From contig JAJVDF010000253.1 of the NCBI GenBank assembly GCA_022410635.1, forward strand, positions 375,740 to 439,739: a DNA stretch of 64,000 nucleotides, read 5' to 3'. The notes beneath the pieces were generated by a model. That model made no database searches and was not told the DNA's origin. It saw nothing but the letters and a program-made list of their open reading frames with translations. Below are positions 1-11,493 of this stretch, one piece after another. How positions within the stretch are numbered: the stretch's first letter is position 1; each line of letters begins with the position of its first letter. Both the position numbers and the translations under genes were made by a program. This DNA is from Tretioscincus oriximinensis. Taxonomy: Eukaryota > Chordata > Lepidosauria > Squamata > Gymnophthalmidae.

Positions 1-149
1 CAGACGGACAGATTCAGTGCTTTGATTCTATTCCATCCAGACAGGGACCAAAACCCAGGATTATCCTGGAGTTAGGTTGAGATGGCCACATGTCTGTTAA
101 TGCAACGTGCTGTCTGCTTCTTATTCTCTGAGAAATCTGACCAGAATCA
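1..149. other. Intron sequence, nothing recognised
   Basis: No coding, RNA or repeat signature that I can name. It directly abuts a CR1-type LINE fragment and may be a diverged extension of it. Confidence 0.4.
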
Positions 150-590
150 TGAAGATGCAAAACTCTCATTTGTTTTCAATTCCTTGCAAATGGAACTTCA
201 GGAATCCTGTCTGTTGCTCCATTCCGGAGGCAATATCAACAGATCCATCCTAGTAGCTATTGATACCCTTGGTTTCCATGAACTTGTCTAATCCTCTCTT
301 AAAGCTATCCAGGCCTCTTCTGGAAGTAAATTCCAAAAGCAGATGACCCTCTGGGTGAAAAAAATACTTTCTCTTGTCTGTCCTCATTCTTCTGGCCATC
401 AGCTTCAAGGATGGCCATCTGGTCCTAGTGTTGTGTGATAGAGAAAATATTTTTTCTCTATTAACTGTATCTTTCCCATGAATGATTTTATACACTTCAA
501 TCACATCACCTCTTAAATGCCATCTTTCAAGGCTGAAGAAGCCTAAACTTTGCAGCCTGACTTCATAAGGGATATCTAGGCACAAACTTA
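150..590 (-). mobile_element. CR1-type LINE fragment (lineage B), 3' part
   Basis: The minus strand encodes the C-terminal part of a CR1-type LINE ORF2: IPYEVRLQSLGFFSLERWHL, then RGDVIEVYKIIHGKD, then TRTRWPSLKL and LDSFKRGLDKFM. The same noncoding text recurs in other lineage B copies at 8.0, 31.2, 40.0, 43.8 and 58.2 kb. It is 5'-truncated and degenerate, with no active-site region, so it is a dead fragment. Confidence 0.85.
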
Positions 591-2409
591 CAGTTCTGGG
601 GCAAAATTTCCTTCCAACCCCTGGCTTTTAGAATCAAGCTTTGTTCTAGTGGATTCCCCTTAGCGCTCATGTGATCTTCCTGATGGGCAATGGACAGGAA
701 ACGAGTTCAGATGAATGAGTGGATGAAGATGTTGCAAATCAAACAGTTAAAATGTTGGTAAACATTAGATATGATTCTTCGGCTTCAGGCCCATGAGTAT
801 TAACATCATGATGGCTCTGTCCAACGTGCTGACAGAATTTCAGTGATATATTTAAGAAAAACATCNGAGGTCCTGGATTCTCCTGATGGTTGATTTTTAT
901 AGACATAATTGTGGAACGGCCTGGAAATTGCCCGTATACTGCTTGGTAATGGGAGAAGAGAGGATATCACAAGAAGACTTACGATTGGAGGGGAAAATAA
1001 GCCAATCACAAGAAGGCACTGAGCGGAGGGCGGGAGACCTGACAAATTCATGGACATGCATTGTGATGGGATTATGGACCAATTTACAGGATCACACTTT
1101 TCCCTACAGTTTGTCACAAATGTATGNTCATATGTATGCATAGATCTGCAATTGGGTTATTCCAAATTTTGCAACTATTGTGATTTTTAACACATCATGT
1201 GTAGTGGGGCTTCTTTCCTGAATATCTGCAGGAATGAGGAAAATTCAGAGTTGTGAAAATGCAGCTGCTTTTGTGTTGCTTCCAGCCAACGATGCAAAGC
1301 GAGTGAGTGTGCGAACAAGTGTTTGTGTGTTTGTGTGTGTGTGTAATTAGTTGCTGTCATCGCTCCACCACCTGTGATGGTGGGTAAAATTAATGTGAAG
1401 CAACAGAAGTCAGAGTTACGTGAACTGACTCCCAACTGGGCTCTCCCTTTCCCTTCAGCTCTCTCTATTTTCCTGTCGTCTTGTGGCTTTTTTTTTATGT
1501 CAGCCATGTGTCTGTAGGTTTGTTGTGATTTCCTTTCCTCTCCCCCTGACCTGTTATTATTTATCACTTGTAGTAAGAAAGAGAATCTTTAAAGTGGATG
1601 GCAAGAAAGAGGAAGGCTTAATATTATGCCTCCTTTATTCTAGGGTGTCGTTTTGTTGCTTTGGGTTGTTAGGGAGCTTTTGCAGAAGAAGATAATAATG
1701 CCTCGTAGGCTCACACTGGTATAATGCCTCCCCTTTCTAAGGACGAAGAATTGCTAAATGTAACATCCTTTTTCTGTTGGAGGAGGCAGCAACAAGAAGA
1801 AATGGTGAGTACTTGAATATTATGTGTGTAAGGGCAAGAGGGAAGGCACCTCTTTGAACATAGCTCTATGGCCAAGGATGCTAATGCGGTGTTCTCCACA
1901 GTAAATTGATCATTAGACAAATCCAGGGAGGCCATGTATATCAGTGGCTGCTAGAATGCTTGCCTAGGTGCTTCCTCCAGATTGGAGAGACAAGACCATT
2001 TGCTGAGAACTGAGAGTAGGGGATGCTTCCTCCATGTTCTGTTGCTTGAGAATGTCAAGGAACAATTGGGGGACCATTGTACGTGACAGGGTGTTGAACA
2101 ATGGGTTGTGATCCCATTAATCAGGGTACTTCTTATGAAGGAGAGTCATCCAGCCATGTTAAGCATGATCTGCATGGCATCCTTATGCCACTCTAGTTCA
2201 GGTATAATGGCATAGAGTCTGTGTGATTTTGCTCCCTAGTGGCATGGATAGGGTGCTACAGAATGCAGGTCCACACAAACCCACAAAAAACTAATGAAAG
2301 CCCTTCTATAAACCACCTGCTAGAGGCATAGCAATGGAGTAAGTGTCAAGTAAGTGGGAGTAAGGGTAGGGTGGCATATAGCTTTGCTGAAGCAAATAAA
2401 CAAGGCAGG
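591..2409. other. Intron, mostly unique
   Basis: No exon or named repeat seen. It contains a short (TG)n run near 1319-1345. Open frames here are short and overlap on both strands, with no family resemblance. Confidence 0.5.
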
Positions 2410-2665
2410 CTGCTTTGAGTGGTTAGAATGTCAGACTCCTATCTGAAAATCTCCTGGCTCGATTCTTCACTTTTCCATGAAGCCATCTGGGGTGAGTCTG
2501 GCTGTGGAAGTGAGTCAAGAGCGATTTTTGAAGCCATTTAGCTTCACCTTGTCTGCTGTGAAGAGAAGACTAAAAGTGAAGTAAGCCACTTTGAGTTCCT
2601 TCAGGTTGAAAAAAAGGGAATATAAAACCAGCTCCTCCTTTTTCTCCTCCTCCTCCTCTTCCTCT
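2410..2665 (+). mobile_element. tRNA-derived SINE, Sauria/Bov-B-tail type
   Basis: A plus-strand copy: a tRNA-like head (gtggttagaatgtcagactc ... ggctcgattctt, a diverged A and B box pair), the body 'aagccatctggggtgagtct', then the 3' module 'ggttgaaaaaaaggg', 'aatataaaaccag', and a (CTT/CTCC)n tail. The same module ends the copies at 51.06 and 60.1 kb. Confidence 0.75.
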
Positions 2666-2745
2666 CTTGTTACTTCTTATTTCTTAGTTCTTACATAAAT
2701 ATGTCTATGGCAAAACTCTTGGGATAAAGACATAGCAGATAGGTA

Positions 2746-2913
2746 GGTGACATACATACATACATACATACATACATACATACATACATACATACATACA
2801 TACATACACACATACACACATACACACATACACATATACACACACACATACATACATACATACATACATACATACATACATACATACATACATACATACA
2901 TACATACATACAT

Positions 2914-2962
<49 letters not shown>

Positions 2963-2991
2963 TAGACAGATAGATAGATAGACAGATAGAC

Positions 2992-3043
<52 letters not shown>
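2746..3043. repeat. Compound tetranucleotide microsatellite (CATA)n-(CAGA)n-(GATA)n
   Basis: About 300 bp in three blocks: (CATA)n with short CACA interruptions to about 2914, pure (CAGA)n to about 2962, then (GATA)n with CAGA interruptions to 3043. All apparent Tyr/Val/Cys/Met or Ile/Tyr/Leu/Ser ORFs here are microsatellite artefacts. Confidence 0.98.
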
Positions 3044-3044
<1 letters not shown>

Positions 3045-3090
3045 TGGGTCTTTCTTTCAATGGTCCTGTCCTCATGGAGCCCTATTATGC

Positions 3091-3216
3091 GTAACATCTC
3101 AGAATAGGTGCCTGCTAGTGTAGACTATGCTGGTGTAGACTATGGCGGGCCATGAATGGTGACTGCCATAGTCTATACTAGAATGTGAATGGACAAGCTC
3201 TGCCCTGAGATGTTAC
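3091..3216. mobile_element. Short hairpin MITE (GTAGACTATGG family)
   Basis: Bounded by a perfect 12-bp inverted repeat, GTAACATCTCAG at 3091-3102 and CTGAGATGTTAC at 3205-3216. The inner hairpin at 3133-3178 pairs tgtagactatggc with gccatagtctata. Partial or complete relatives lie at 12.73, 16.34, 23.26, 41.5 and 54.68 kb. It is probably a non-autonomous DNA element. The superfamily is unknown. Confidence 0.6.
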
Positions 3217-4586
3217 TCAGAATAAAGCTCTGTGCAGACAGGGCCAATATAGTTTCTATCCAGTTCTAGTTCAAGAGAGCAAAATACTGCACCATGGGAC
3301 ACAACACTTTGATCCTCGGTTCATCAAGTCACATTTTGCTGTAATCCAAATTGAGATGCGAGCCACCCATTTCTGGCTGTAAATGTTAGTATTTGGAAAT
3401 CAGATTAGCTCTCCGTTACACAATGTACTTCCCAGATAGGACAGATCTGTTCTTAAACTTAGCTTTACGTTTCCTCAGCTCTTTGGCGAGGGCTCCAGTC
3501 CTATGGAAAATAGAATTCTTTGCACCATTTGCTGTTATTTTATTGAGTATATCTAGGCAGTTTATCCATGCTGATTGGAAAATGATGGGAGAGATACCTC
3601 TTGCTTTCTGAGCTTCCTTATCAAGGTTGGCTGTGGTGGCTGCCATCCTTTCGTTATTCCTTCTTAGCACCCTTGGGATGCTTCTTCCTCTCACTCCTGC
3701 AACTTAACAGCATAAACAGGAGAGGATGCTATACACAGAAAGCCAAAACTAGCTCCTTATCTAACAGCTGCAGCTGTTTCTCTTCCTTGGGCCTGCCTTC
3801 TGCAATAAGCAGTTTGTAATCCGAAGAGTGCTAAGCTAGGAGCAGAAAATTAATTTGTCCCTGGTTGATGTGAATCAACAGCCCGCAGATGCCGGGGCCA
3901 TTCAGATGAAAAACCATGGAGATTAGGTAGCCAGTGATAGCTAGGAGGCTCCACGGGCGACTGAGCTTCCCAGTTAGCTAGCATGCTAAGCTCCTGCTTC
4001 TTTCAGCACTGACCATGGATGGATTAGATGGATTATGCTGGAGAACCTCTCCAGATGCTTTCCCCTCCCTCTGCTGAGTGGTTCCTTCCTGATTGGTGCA
4101 ATCTCCTTATCACAAATTGGATGGNCTTTTTTAGTTGTTGTTGTGTGCTTGTTCCTCACAGACCATCTCTTCTGAAAGCGATGTGACACTTAAAAAATAA
4201 ACAAACATCCAAGCAAAGCATTTGGTCCCAACATTATCAGCAAGTTCTGGCTTTCCGTAAATTGCAAACGGTAGTGGACTGCTCAGCTCAAGTGAGAAGG
4301 TGTGCACTTGAATATGGTCCCAGTTTTTTAAAAGTGAGAATTCCACGAACGTTTAGAGCAGAGTAGGGCTGCAGGCACATGAGGTTTTCCTCCCACGATG
4401 GTAGATCTGCGGGCTGTTGATCCATGTGTTAAAGGAGTTTTTGCAAAGAACCTGGATGTTTTCACAATGCATCCGGAAAAAAGGTGCTTTGCTGATGCTT
4501 TCTGAAATGGCCATGCTTGCAGCCATAGAGGTGAGAAGCCTTTCTTGTGTGTATGATCCTTAACAGGATTGCCAGGATACCACAAG
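3217..4586. other. Intron, mostly unique
   Basis: No exon seen. The minus strand at 3416-3694 has a 92-codon open frame, but there is no recognisable domain or splice context. Confidence 0.45.
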
Positions 4587-4860
4587 AAGAAGAAGGAGAA
4601 GTACTGGGTTGTTATGCCCTGCTTTTCTCACCCGAAGGGACTCAAAGCGGCTTACAAGCTTATTTTTTTGCTCAAAGGCTTACATTCCATCTTTCCCATT
4701 AGTGATGGTTCCCATTAATCTAATTGCAATTTCTTGCTTTTGAATAGCTGCGTTGGCTAGAGCTGAGACCAGTAGAGGGTGCTCACTCCACCCCATAGCT
4801 AACTCAATATCTCTGCTGAAACACCAGGGCTCTTATCCTCTGAACCAATGTACCTCTAGC
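4587..4860 (-). mobile_element. tRNA-derived SINE (GAA-tail type)
   Basis: Reverse-oriented copy: the tail agaagaagaaggagaa, then the conserved 'cttttctcacccgaaggga', 'ctcaaagcggcttacaag', the internal 'tgaatagctgcgttggctag', and the head ending near 'ctctgaaccaatg'. Recurs at 5.06, 12.8, 13.9, 41.6, 47.9, 53.9 and 54.9 kb. Confidence 0.8.
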
Positions 4861-5062
4861 AAAAATGCTAGCAGAATGCAGAATCGCATACTGAGCATAC
4901 TCAGTACTTACTTCTTGGTTAGTAGTTTTGTCCCTTGCACATGGATTTAAAGGTTTTCTAATGGTTTGTTTGCAAAAGGATGAGGGTACACATGCACGGA
5001 TTAGCAACTGGGTTATTCTGGAGCTTAGGACAGCGTAGCAGTTTATAGAAAGAGCCATGAAA

Positions 5063-5333
5063 GAAGAAGAAGAAGAAGAAGAAGAAGAAGAAGAAGAAGA
5101 AGAAGAACTTGGTTCTTATACCCCGCTTTTCTCATCTTTCAAAGGGACTCAAAGCAGCTTACAAGGATATATTTTTGCCCGAAGGCTTCCAATTCATGCT
5201 TTCAAATAGCTGGGTTGGCTAGAGCTACAGGCTAGTGGAAGGTGCTCACCCCTCCCCACGTCTGACACAGGGCTTCAAAACCCCATCTCCCAGACCAGAG
5301 ACGGATTCCTAANCGNCTGAGCTATCCATGCCT
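5063..5333 (-). mobile_element. tRNA-derived SINE with (GAA)n tail
   Basis: A (GAA)n run at 5066-5107 followed by the SINE body. The right end read on the minus strand is tRNA-like: 'gcatggatagctcag' (A box) and 'ggttttgaagccc'-like text (B box). Two Ns (5313, 5316) lie in the A-box arm. Confidence 0.85.
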
Positions 5334-5470
5334 GCTAGACATTCAAATTTTAACATTCAAGAAACTATTGTGCCTTCCAGAATATCAGTCTGGATCCAGG
5401 CAAACTCTTTTGAAATCTATCACTATGGAGAATATTCAGGGAAGTGTGCCTTTCGAAGCCCTTCTGATTT

Positions 5471-5560
5471 TATTTATTTACTTATGTATTTATATTTTCA
5501 AAACACCCTATAGCTGAAGGTCTCAGGGCAGTTAATAATAAAAACCCAAATTAACATTTT
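5471..5560 (-). mobile_element. L2-like LINE/SINE 3' tail fragment
   Basis: Reverse complement of the (TAAA)n-tailed 3' terminus shared by L2-like copies here ('tttatttatttacttatg', then 'ccctatagctgaaggtctca', 'gggcagtt'). Confidence 0.6.
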
Positions 5561-6429
5561 AAAACAGCCAGATTCTATAAACAGGGAAGGGAGGGGACTT
5601 TATTCGATCAGGAGGCCTGAACTTCGTCTTTGCGAATTGGTGTGCAAACTAAATGAACATTCCACCCGTCCTGTCCCTGAGAGCGTGCATATTTTGTGTT
5701 TCCCTTCCTTTTCTGCCCCCTGCATTTGTAATAAATATGAAAACACATCCATTTGTATCTTTGACAGTAATTGACTCCTCAAATTAATAACTCTTTTTTT
5801 GCAACTTGAAATGCAATTATAACTCTATTGCACAGAGGGTTAGATTTGCAGCTGACAGGAACGGTTGCTACAAGCATTGGTACCCATGTCCTAATTAAGC
5901 TGTAAAATCTTAACAGGAGGCAGGTCATGATAACTTGTCTCCAGAGGGGACAATACATTCTGGATTCCCTGCAATGTAAAACCATAAATGACGTTCTGTA
6001 TCTGAATGCATATTTGCATCGCGTTGGTGACAGTGAAAGCTCTTTGCTGTTATAAATAACAATACTAAATACTACCAGCGATCGTGTAAACACATGTTTG
6101 GAAGGAAGAATACCCAGAAGTGAAATGCGTATTGCAGGTGGAAGAAGGAAGAACTTAAAACTATTGACTTTTTAAAAAATTCTTCCATGAGAAAAGAAAG
6201 CTGTATGTGGAAATTGCCTGCCTAAAGGGCCCCCTGCGAGCGGCGTCTGTGATGTGAAATATTGGAGGCATTCAGAGAATAACTGTACGGAGAATTGGCT
6301 CCATTTGGCGTAATAAATGTGGGAGCTGATAATGTTATTAATCAAGGGCTGCAAATTTTTAGTGACTGGTTTTGAAGTCAAGAAATTAATCAGGCTTGCT
6401 CCCAAGGAAGTATTCATTGACTGTGGGGT
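5561..6429. other. Intron, AT-rich and mostly unique
   Basis: No exon or named repeat recognised. This is one of the longer repeat-poor stretches, so it could be checked for conserved noncoding sequence. Confidence 0.45.
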
Positions 6430-6640
6430 CCTGGTGCTGGGGTTTACCTCCTCTCACCACTCGATGCCGTTTCTGGTTTCTGTCCCAGAAACGACATCTT
6501 GAATGGTTACTGGTTCCGGAAAATGACATCCTGAATGATGTCATTTCCAGTTCCTGGTTCTGGAAATGGCATTTTTGAGCGATGGATGGGGCCAGAAGTG
6601 ATGTGCCGGAAGAGGCGGGTCCAGGCTGCATGAGAATAAG
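6430..6640. repeat. Local inverted/direct repeat cluster
   Basis: The phrase 'aaacgacatcttgaatgg' recurs as 'aaatgacatcctgaatga' and then, inverted, as 'gatgtcatttccag'. A hairpin with about 16-bp arms is centred near 6533. A diverged relative ('cctggaaatgacatccttca') occurs at about 62880. Confidence 0.5.
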
Positions 6641-6894
6641 CCTCTATAAATGAGGTCACAATTTGCAAAATGTTAGGAATCCCTAGTCTAAAGTCTTGGG
6701 TTGATACTGCAATCATCTGTACATACTCAGTGTCTATTTCCAAGATGGCACTTCACANGATCCAGCCAAGGAAGCTTGTTCAAGAAAAGCCTGCTGTGGG
6801 GGCTGATTTTTCTTGAACAGTGAAAACGCAGCATGGGGGCTTGTAGCACTTGGAAACTAGCAGAAGAAAGGTAGGTGACAATGATTTCNTGGCA

Positions 6895-7215
6895 CACTAT
6901 ACATATTATAATATCAGTTAACTTCCCAGCTCTCGAGGGCACTCTTGGACTGATATGCTCTCCACTTTTCTGCATATTTGATTGATGCATATTCACCTAG
7001 CTGAATCTTTTTCCTCCAGGCATTTCCTTCCACTTGAGTGGATTCACTTTTGCACTTTAGTTATTTTCCTCACCTTGTTAATCCCCATACAACATTTACA
7101 TGTCCTTTGTGACCTCCCATACTCAGCTTCCTGACACTGGTTTCCTAACATCTGAAGAAGTAGACAAGTCTACGAAAGCTCATGCTGCCTATCTTTCTCC
7201 TGTTAGCCTCCAAGT
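6895..7215 (+). mobile_element. Unclassified interspersed repeat (family E)
   Basis: It shares a series of blocks with 63000-63370: 'gagggcactcttggactgat', 'cacctagctgaat', 'tctgaagaagtagacaagtc', 'tacgaaagctcatgc', 'gttagcctccaag'. The 'tctgaagaagt ... cgaaagct ... gttagtct' phrase is known from repeats in many reptile genomes. I cannot name its class. Confidence 0.6.
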
Positions 7216-8044
7216 GCCAAATATAATCCCACCTGACTCTGAATTGGGTGGTCTGCTTGGACAAATACTGCCAACGCATGCAGCTAAGGCAGGCAATGCA
7301 TTTAAATATGCTTTTCAAAGAAGTACTATCCATATCACATTGTTAAGCTGCAGGACTCCCGTCATTTGACCTACTTGAAATTAAACAAAAGAATGCTCAG
7401 AGGAAAACATGCTGGGGTTACTCTACAGCCCCAGCAGGAGACAGAACAGGCAGAGTAAGAATATCTCTGCAGCAGCAGCTGAAAACGTCCCTATGAACTG
7501 CTTCAGATGGTGCTGAATTCAGAGAACACACAAGAGCCTTTGGGGTGGGGAGAGAATAGTAAAACAAGCCACCTTTTGTTTTACTTTGGCATTTGTTTGT
7601 TTGTTGCTTTCTGCCTTAATTAGCAACATGTCTTTTTCTTAACTATTAAACATAAACATTATTATACTTGNCATGCCTTTGTTTGTGTTCCTCCCACTAC
7701 TTTATAAGGTGACTTGAATAATTTAGGGAACAGTTCAGGAGCCATTCCCAAACAACGACTTAGGGATGTGGGTATCTAAAACTTGGCAGCAATCACAAGG
7801 GCCAAGGCAGCACCATGCCTGACTTGCTTTAAAAAACAAGCAAAACCAGAGGATTGCCTTGTTTCCTCCATACCATCACAAGTACAGAAAGCCCTTACCA
7901 AAACTAGGCTCAAACAGTGGTCCCAGAGGGAGGTCCCAGAACATCCCTGTGGGGCACCTCTCTTATGAAGTCAGCCTGCAATGTCTGGACCTCTTCATCC
8001 TCAAAAGATGTTTTTTAGGAGGTGACTGAAGTACTTTATATAAA
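7216..8044. other. Intron, mostly unique
   Basis: No exon or clear repeat recognised. Confidence 0.45.
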
Positions 8045-8500
8045 AACATGCATGGTATGGATAAGGTGAATAGAGAAAAAAAATATTTTCTCTGTCACAC
8101 AACACTAGTGCCAGGGGGCATTCCTTGAAAATGATGGGCAGAAGAGTTAAGGAAAGTATTTTTTTTCACCCAGACGATCATTGGCCTGTGGAGTTTACAT
8201 CCAGAAGAGGTGATGGTACCTAGCAGCCTTGTTAGCTTTAAGACAGGATTAGATAGGTTCATGAACACCAAGGGTATCAATAGCTAGTAGGATGGATCCT
8301 TTTATACTGCCCCTACGATGGAGCAACAGGCAGGATTCCTGAAGTACCATTTGCAGGAAACTGAGAACAGGTGAAGATTTTGCCTTCTTCTGTTCCAGAC
8401 TGCCCAGGTGCAATTGGTGGGCCTCTATGTGGGACAGAATGCTGGACTAGGTGGCCTCTGGCCCCATTCTGGAGGGCTTCTCATCTGTATTTATGTGCCA
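8045..8500 (+). mobile_element. CR1-type LINE fragment (lineage B)
   Basis: Plus-strand 3' end: 'tagagaaaaaaaatattttc', 'ccagaagaggtgatggtacc', 'atggagcaacaggcaggatt', 'gacagaatgctggacta'. It is the complement of the 150-590 copy. It lacks the (TTCTTATG)n tail. Confidence 0.82.
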
Positions 8501-8654
8501 TATAAGATTCCATACACTTCTTTTTGGATTGCCATCTATATGACAATACTAATACCTGCCTCCTGGACCCATTGCCAGGAAAACAGCAAGGACTTCCTAA
8601 ACAGGTCAATTTACATTTTTTACACAGTGGATATGACAAACATAGCACTATTTC

Positions 8655-8875
8655 AAAAGTGAAGGAGAACTTACCACTTCCTGTGGCAATCTGTTCCACT
8701 GGCTGATCACCCTTACTGTCAGAAAGTGCCTTTCTCATATCTAATCTATATCTCCTTCCTTGCAGTTTCATCCTGTTGTTTCTAGTTCTTCCATGCTGAT
8801 CCCTCTGCTGTGCCTGCCCTTCAGATATTTGCAGGCAGCTATCAAGTCTCTCCTCAGGCTGCATGCACATTATGT
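8655..8875 (-). mobile_element. CR1-type LINE fragment (lineage A)
   Basis: The minus strand reads KFSFTFE, then MKLQGRRYRLDMRKALSD and LQISEGQAQQRDQHGRTRNN, the degenerate C-terminal CR1 ORF2 segment seen intact at 37.9 kb. It stops a few bases before the solo LTR. Confidence 0.8.
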
Positions 8876-8897
8876 TTTTTCTACCACGTTCGTAGCG

Positions 8898-9613
8898 TGT
8901 CGGGGTTCGCCATTAGTAATATATTAATTGGCATAAATATATTTGATATGAAATATACAAGCATTGGTCTCTAGAAGCCCAGGCTTCTTGTCTGCAAAAT
9001 TTTTGGATAATTCCCAGCACAGGGTGTTGCAAGAGAGCTAATCTCTCTTCCTGCCCTGAAGCATCACCCATCTTTGCAATGTTTACCTGCACCCATTANC
9101 TCAAGGTGCACCCATTATCTCTGGAGCCCTGGCTTAATGGCACTAATCAATTGCCTGGAAGCCCTGAGGAAGTTCTGGCTATCACCTCTCCAGGAGGTGA
9201 ACGACCGGTCACAGGTCCTGGCAGCTACAGGGATCAATCTTGTACCACCCAAACCATACCCATATTTGGAGTTTCCTGACACAGGCTCCTTGGGAGGAGG
9301 GAGAAACGTCACACACGTGTCACAACCTGAGCCCACTTCCGGTCCGCCCCAAGCCACACCTTTGGAACTCCCATTCTCTGACGTCTGTTTTCTTGTACAC
9401 GCCTTCTGATCTCATGTCAATAAAAACCAGCGCACAGGGGTGCTCTGGTGGTTCCATAACCCACGTGGGCCTCCTAGATCTTGCCTCTTGATCTAAGCTT
9501 ATGGCCTCTGCGTGAGTTCTTGATGGGAGTCAGATTCTACACGTGTCCGTATCCTGATGATCAGCTGCCTCTGATGTGCTGACACCTTATAACGTGGTAG
9601 CAAACCCCCATTA
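8898..9613 (+). mobile_element. Solo LTR, copy 1 (ERV-like)
   Basis: A 716-bp unit beginning TGTCGGGGTT and ending AACCCCCATTA, flanked by a perfect 6-bp target duplication GTAGCG (8892-8897 and 9614-9619). It shares ordered blocks with 61706-62472: 'atattaattggcat', 'ccttgggagga', 'gtgtcacaacctg', 'cacgccttctgat', an AATAAA signal near 9419, and the terminal 'aaccccc'. No internal retroviral region adjoins it, so it is a recombinational solo LTR. The 6-bp duplication fits some endogenous retrovirus classes. The TG...TA ends are atypical. Confidence 0.85.
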
Positions 9614-9619
9614 GTAGCG

Positions 9620-10696
9620 CAATTCAGAAGACTCGGGCACAAGTGCTAAGTGCTTTTCAGTCGTCGACCTGCAATAAACATCATTTTTCCTGGAATAAAC
9701 TATTGCTCAGCCATTCAGGCATCATTCTGGAGAACCCCCGTACCCTCGTGACCATATGCATGTGCTGAAATTACACAGATTCTACTGGCAATTGTGAGTA
9801 AAAAAAATATTCTCGGACTGCACTGCNATGAGATCAACGAGCGATGTTGTGGAACTGGGGCATCGTTCACGGAATGTACACGTTGGGTGTGCACGGACAC
9901 ACGATTGCTATATTCCAGATGATAGCACTGTAGTGGTTTTTAAGTCGTCGTGTGCAGACTAAACATCCTTTGTCAAGAACGTTGCATGGAAGAGCTTATA
10001 TAATGAACCAGAAGTTAGTAATGACTCAGAGATCCCCAGTGAGAATAACAGCAAAATTGCTTATTACAGCCTTGTTTACATTTTATTTATGAAAACGGTA
10101 GGCATGGCATGACAGCACTTTGTGGAAGCTGCCTTGAGAGATATTTATACTTCCATGCACTTTTAAATGTTTAAAACAAGCAAAGGCCCATAGAATGTCC
10201 TGCGTTCTAAAGATAGCCAAAGCAATCTCTAGGGCTGCAAACGCGTGCAGGACTGCAAAGCCAACGACCATCATTCTGANTNTGTTACCATAAAAACGGG
10301 CTTGGAAGTGCTACAGCGTCGTTCTAAACTCACACTACAGGTTTCTGCTTTGCAGTTCCTGGTGAAATTGCGTTGTCGCTGCTCCTTTTTGTAATTCGCA
10401 CCGCTTGTACACTGACGACAGGAGATCAGGCAACAAAAAGCGAGCGAGAGAACAGGGAATGGGGCCTCTTTTGTTTGTCCAGGCTCAGCAGCTTCCCTCA
10501 CTACTCTGGGAAAACAGGTTTTTTCCCACTACTGCAGCAGGTTGAAAGAGAATCATTGAGCAAGCTCAGCTCGGATGCTAAAGTAGAATGAATCCTCAGG
10601 GAATGCTCAGTTTTCATTGTGGAACGACTGAAAGGCAATAGAAAATGGATTTTAAGTTCTAATGGGGATGCAGCCTAGGTGAACCATTTTCTCTTA
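9620..10696. other. Intron with weak direct repeat
   Basis: 'cagtcgtcgacctgcaataa' near 9659 is echoed by 'aagtcgtcgtgtgcagacta' near 9941, so a further old element may lie here. The end 'ggggatgcagcctagg' near 10665 resembles the GGCTGCATCC MITE terminus. No exon found. Confidence 0.4.
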
Positions 10697-10880
10697 AGAA
10701 CATAAGAACATAAGAAGAGCCAGACTGGATCAGGCCACAGCCCATCTAGTCCAGCATTCTGTCTCACACAGAGGCCCACCAGATGTACCTGGGCAGTCCG
10801 AACAGAGGAAAGCAAAATATGCACCTGTTCATGACTCCCTGCAAATGGTATTTCAGGAGTCCTGCCTGTGGCTTTGGGTG
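10697..10880 (-). mobile_element. CR1-type LINE 3' end (lineage B)
   Basis: Begins with the reversed tail 'aagaacataagaacataag' (the (TTCTTATG)n repeat), then 'ccatctagtccagcattctg' and 'ctgcaaatggtatttcagga'. Only about 180 bp remain. Confidence 0.88.
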
Positions 10881-11493
10881 GTAGTGGGGGACATTTCAGA
10901 TTACAGCCTCATAGAGCAGCTTTAGATTTATGCTTCGAGCATGATTTTTGCATTGGTTTCCTTCTCTGCATTTGTTAACTTTGAATGTTTTATGCAAATT
11001 GTTGCATTTCCACTCTCATATACTGCCTTGGAATGGTAATTAAAGTGACGTTTTAAATAAAACTAACTGTAGACACAAGCACATTGTTAACTTTTAATGC
11101 TTCTAAATGCTTCATCATTCAAATTAGCTGTGGCATTTGGTAGATTTCTCGGCTAGATTTGGTTCAATTCTTGTAACCTTACATCTAAAAGGTGCAATGC
11201 TTCTGCAGTGCTACGACAGAGATCCATAAAGCATCATTGAATTCCTCCCTCCACCCACCAAATCCACTTAGCACTTATGAAGACGTATGGTAAACTTTCT
11301 GAGCTGAGACAGGCTTCTAGTGTTTTGAATTCACGTCTCAGAATCTAGAGGAAATATCCTTCCAACAGCCTAGTATATTATATCTAGATGATGCAAGTGA
11401 CTTCTTTTGCTGTTCTTTTAAGATTATTGTCACATGCAAGATTCAGTTGTATCCTGGGCACTTTGGCAGTCTCCATTTTATCTTGGTTTCCAG
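10881..11493. other. Intron, unique and AT-rich
   Basis: No coding or repeat signal recognised. Confidence 0.45.

Noticed and set aside
2677..3097. Long frames rich in Tyr-Val-Cys-Met or Tyr-Leu-Ser-Ile
   Set aside because: Translation of the CATA/CAGA/GATA microsatellite on both strands.
3133..3178. GTAGACTATGG hairpin as a microRNA gene
   Set aside because: Multiple diverged copies, some with only one arm, point to a mobile element. A small-RNA role cannot be claimed from sequence.
5240..5333. tRNA-like A and B boxes in several repeats
   Set aside because: They are SINE heads with degraded arms attached to conserved SINE bodies. They are not functional tRNA genes.
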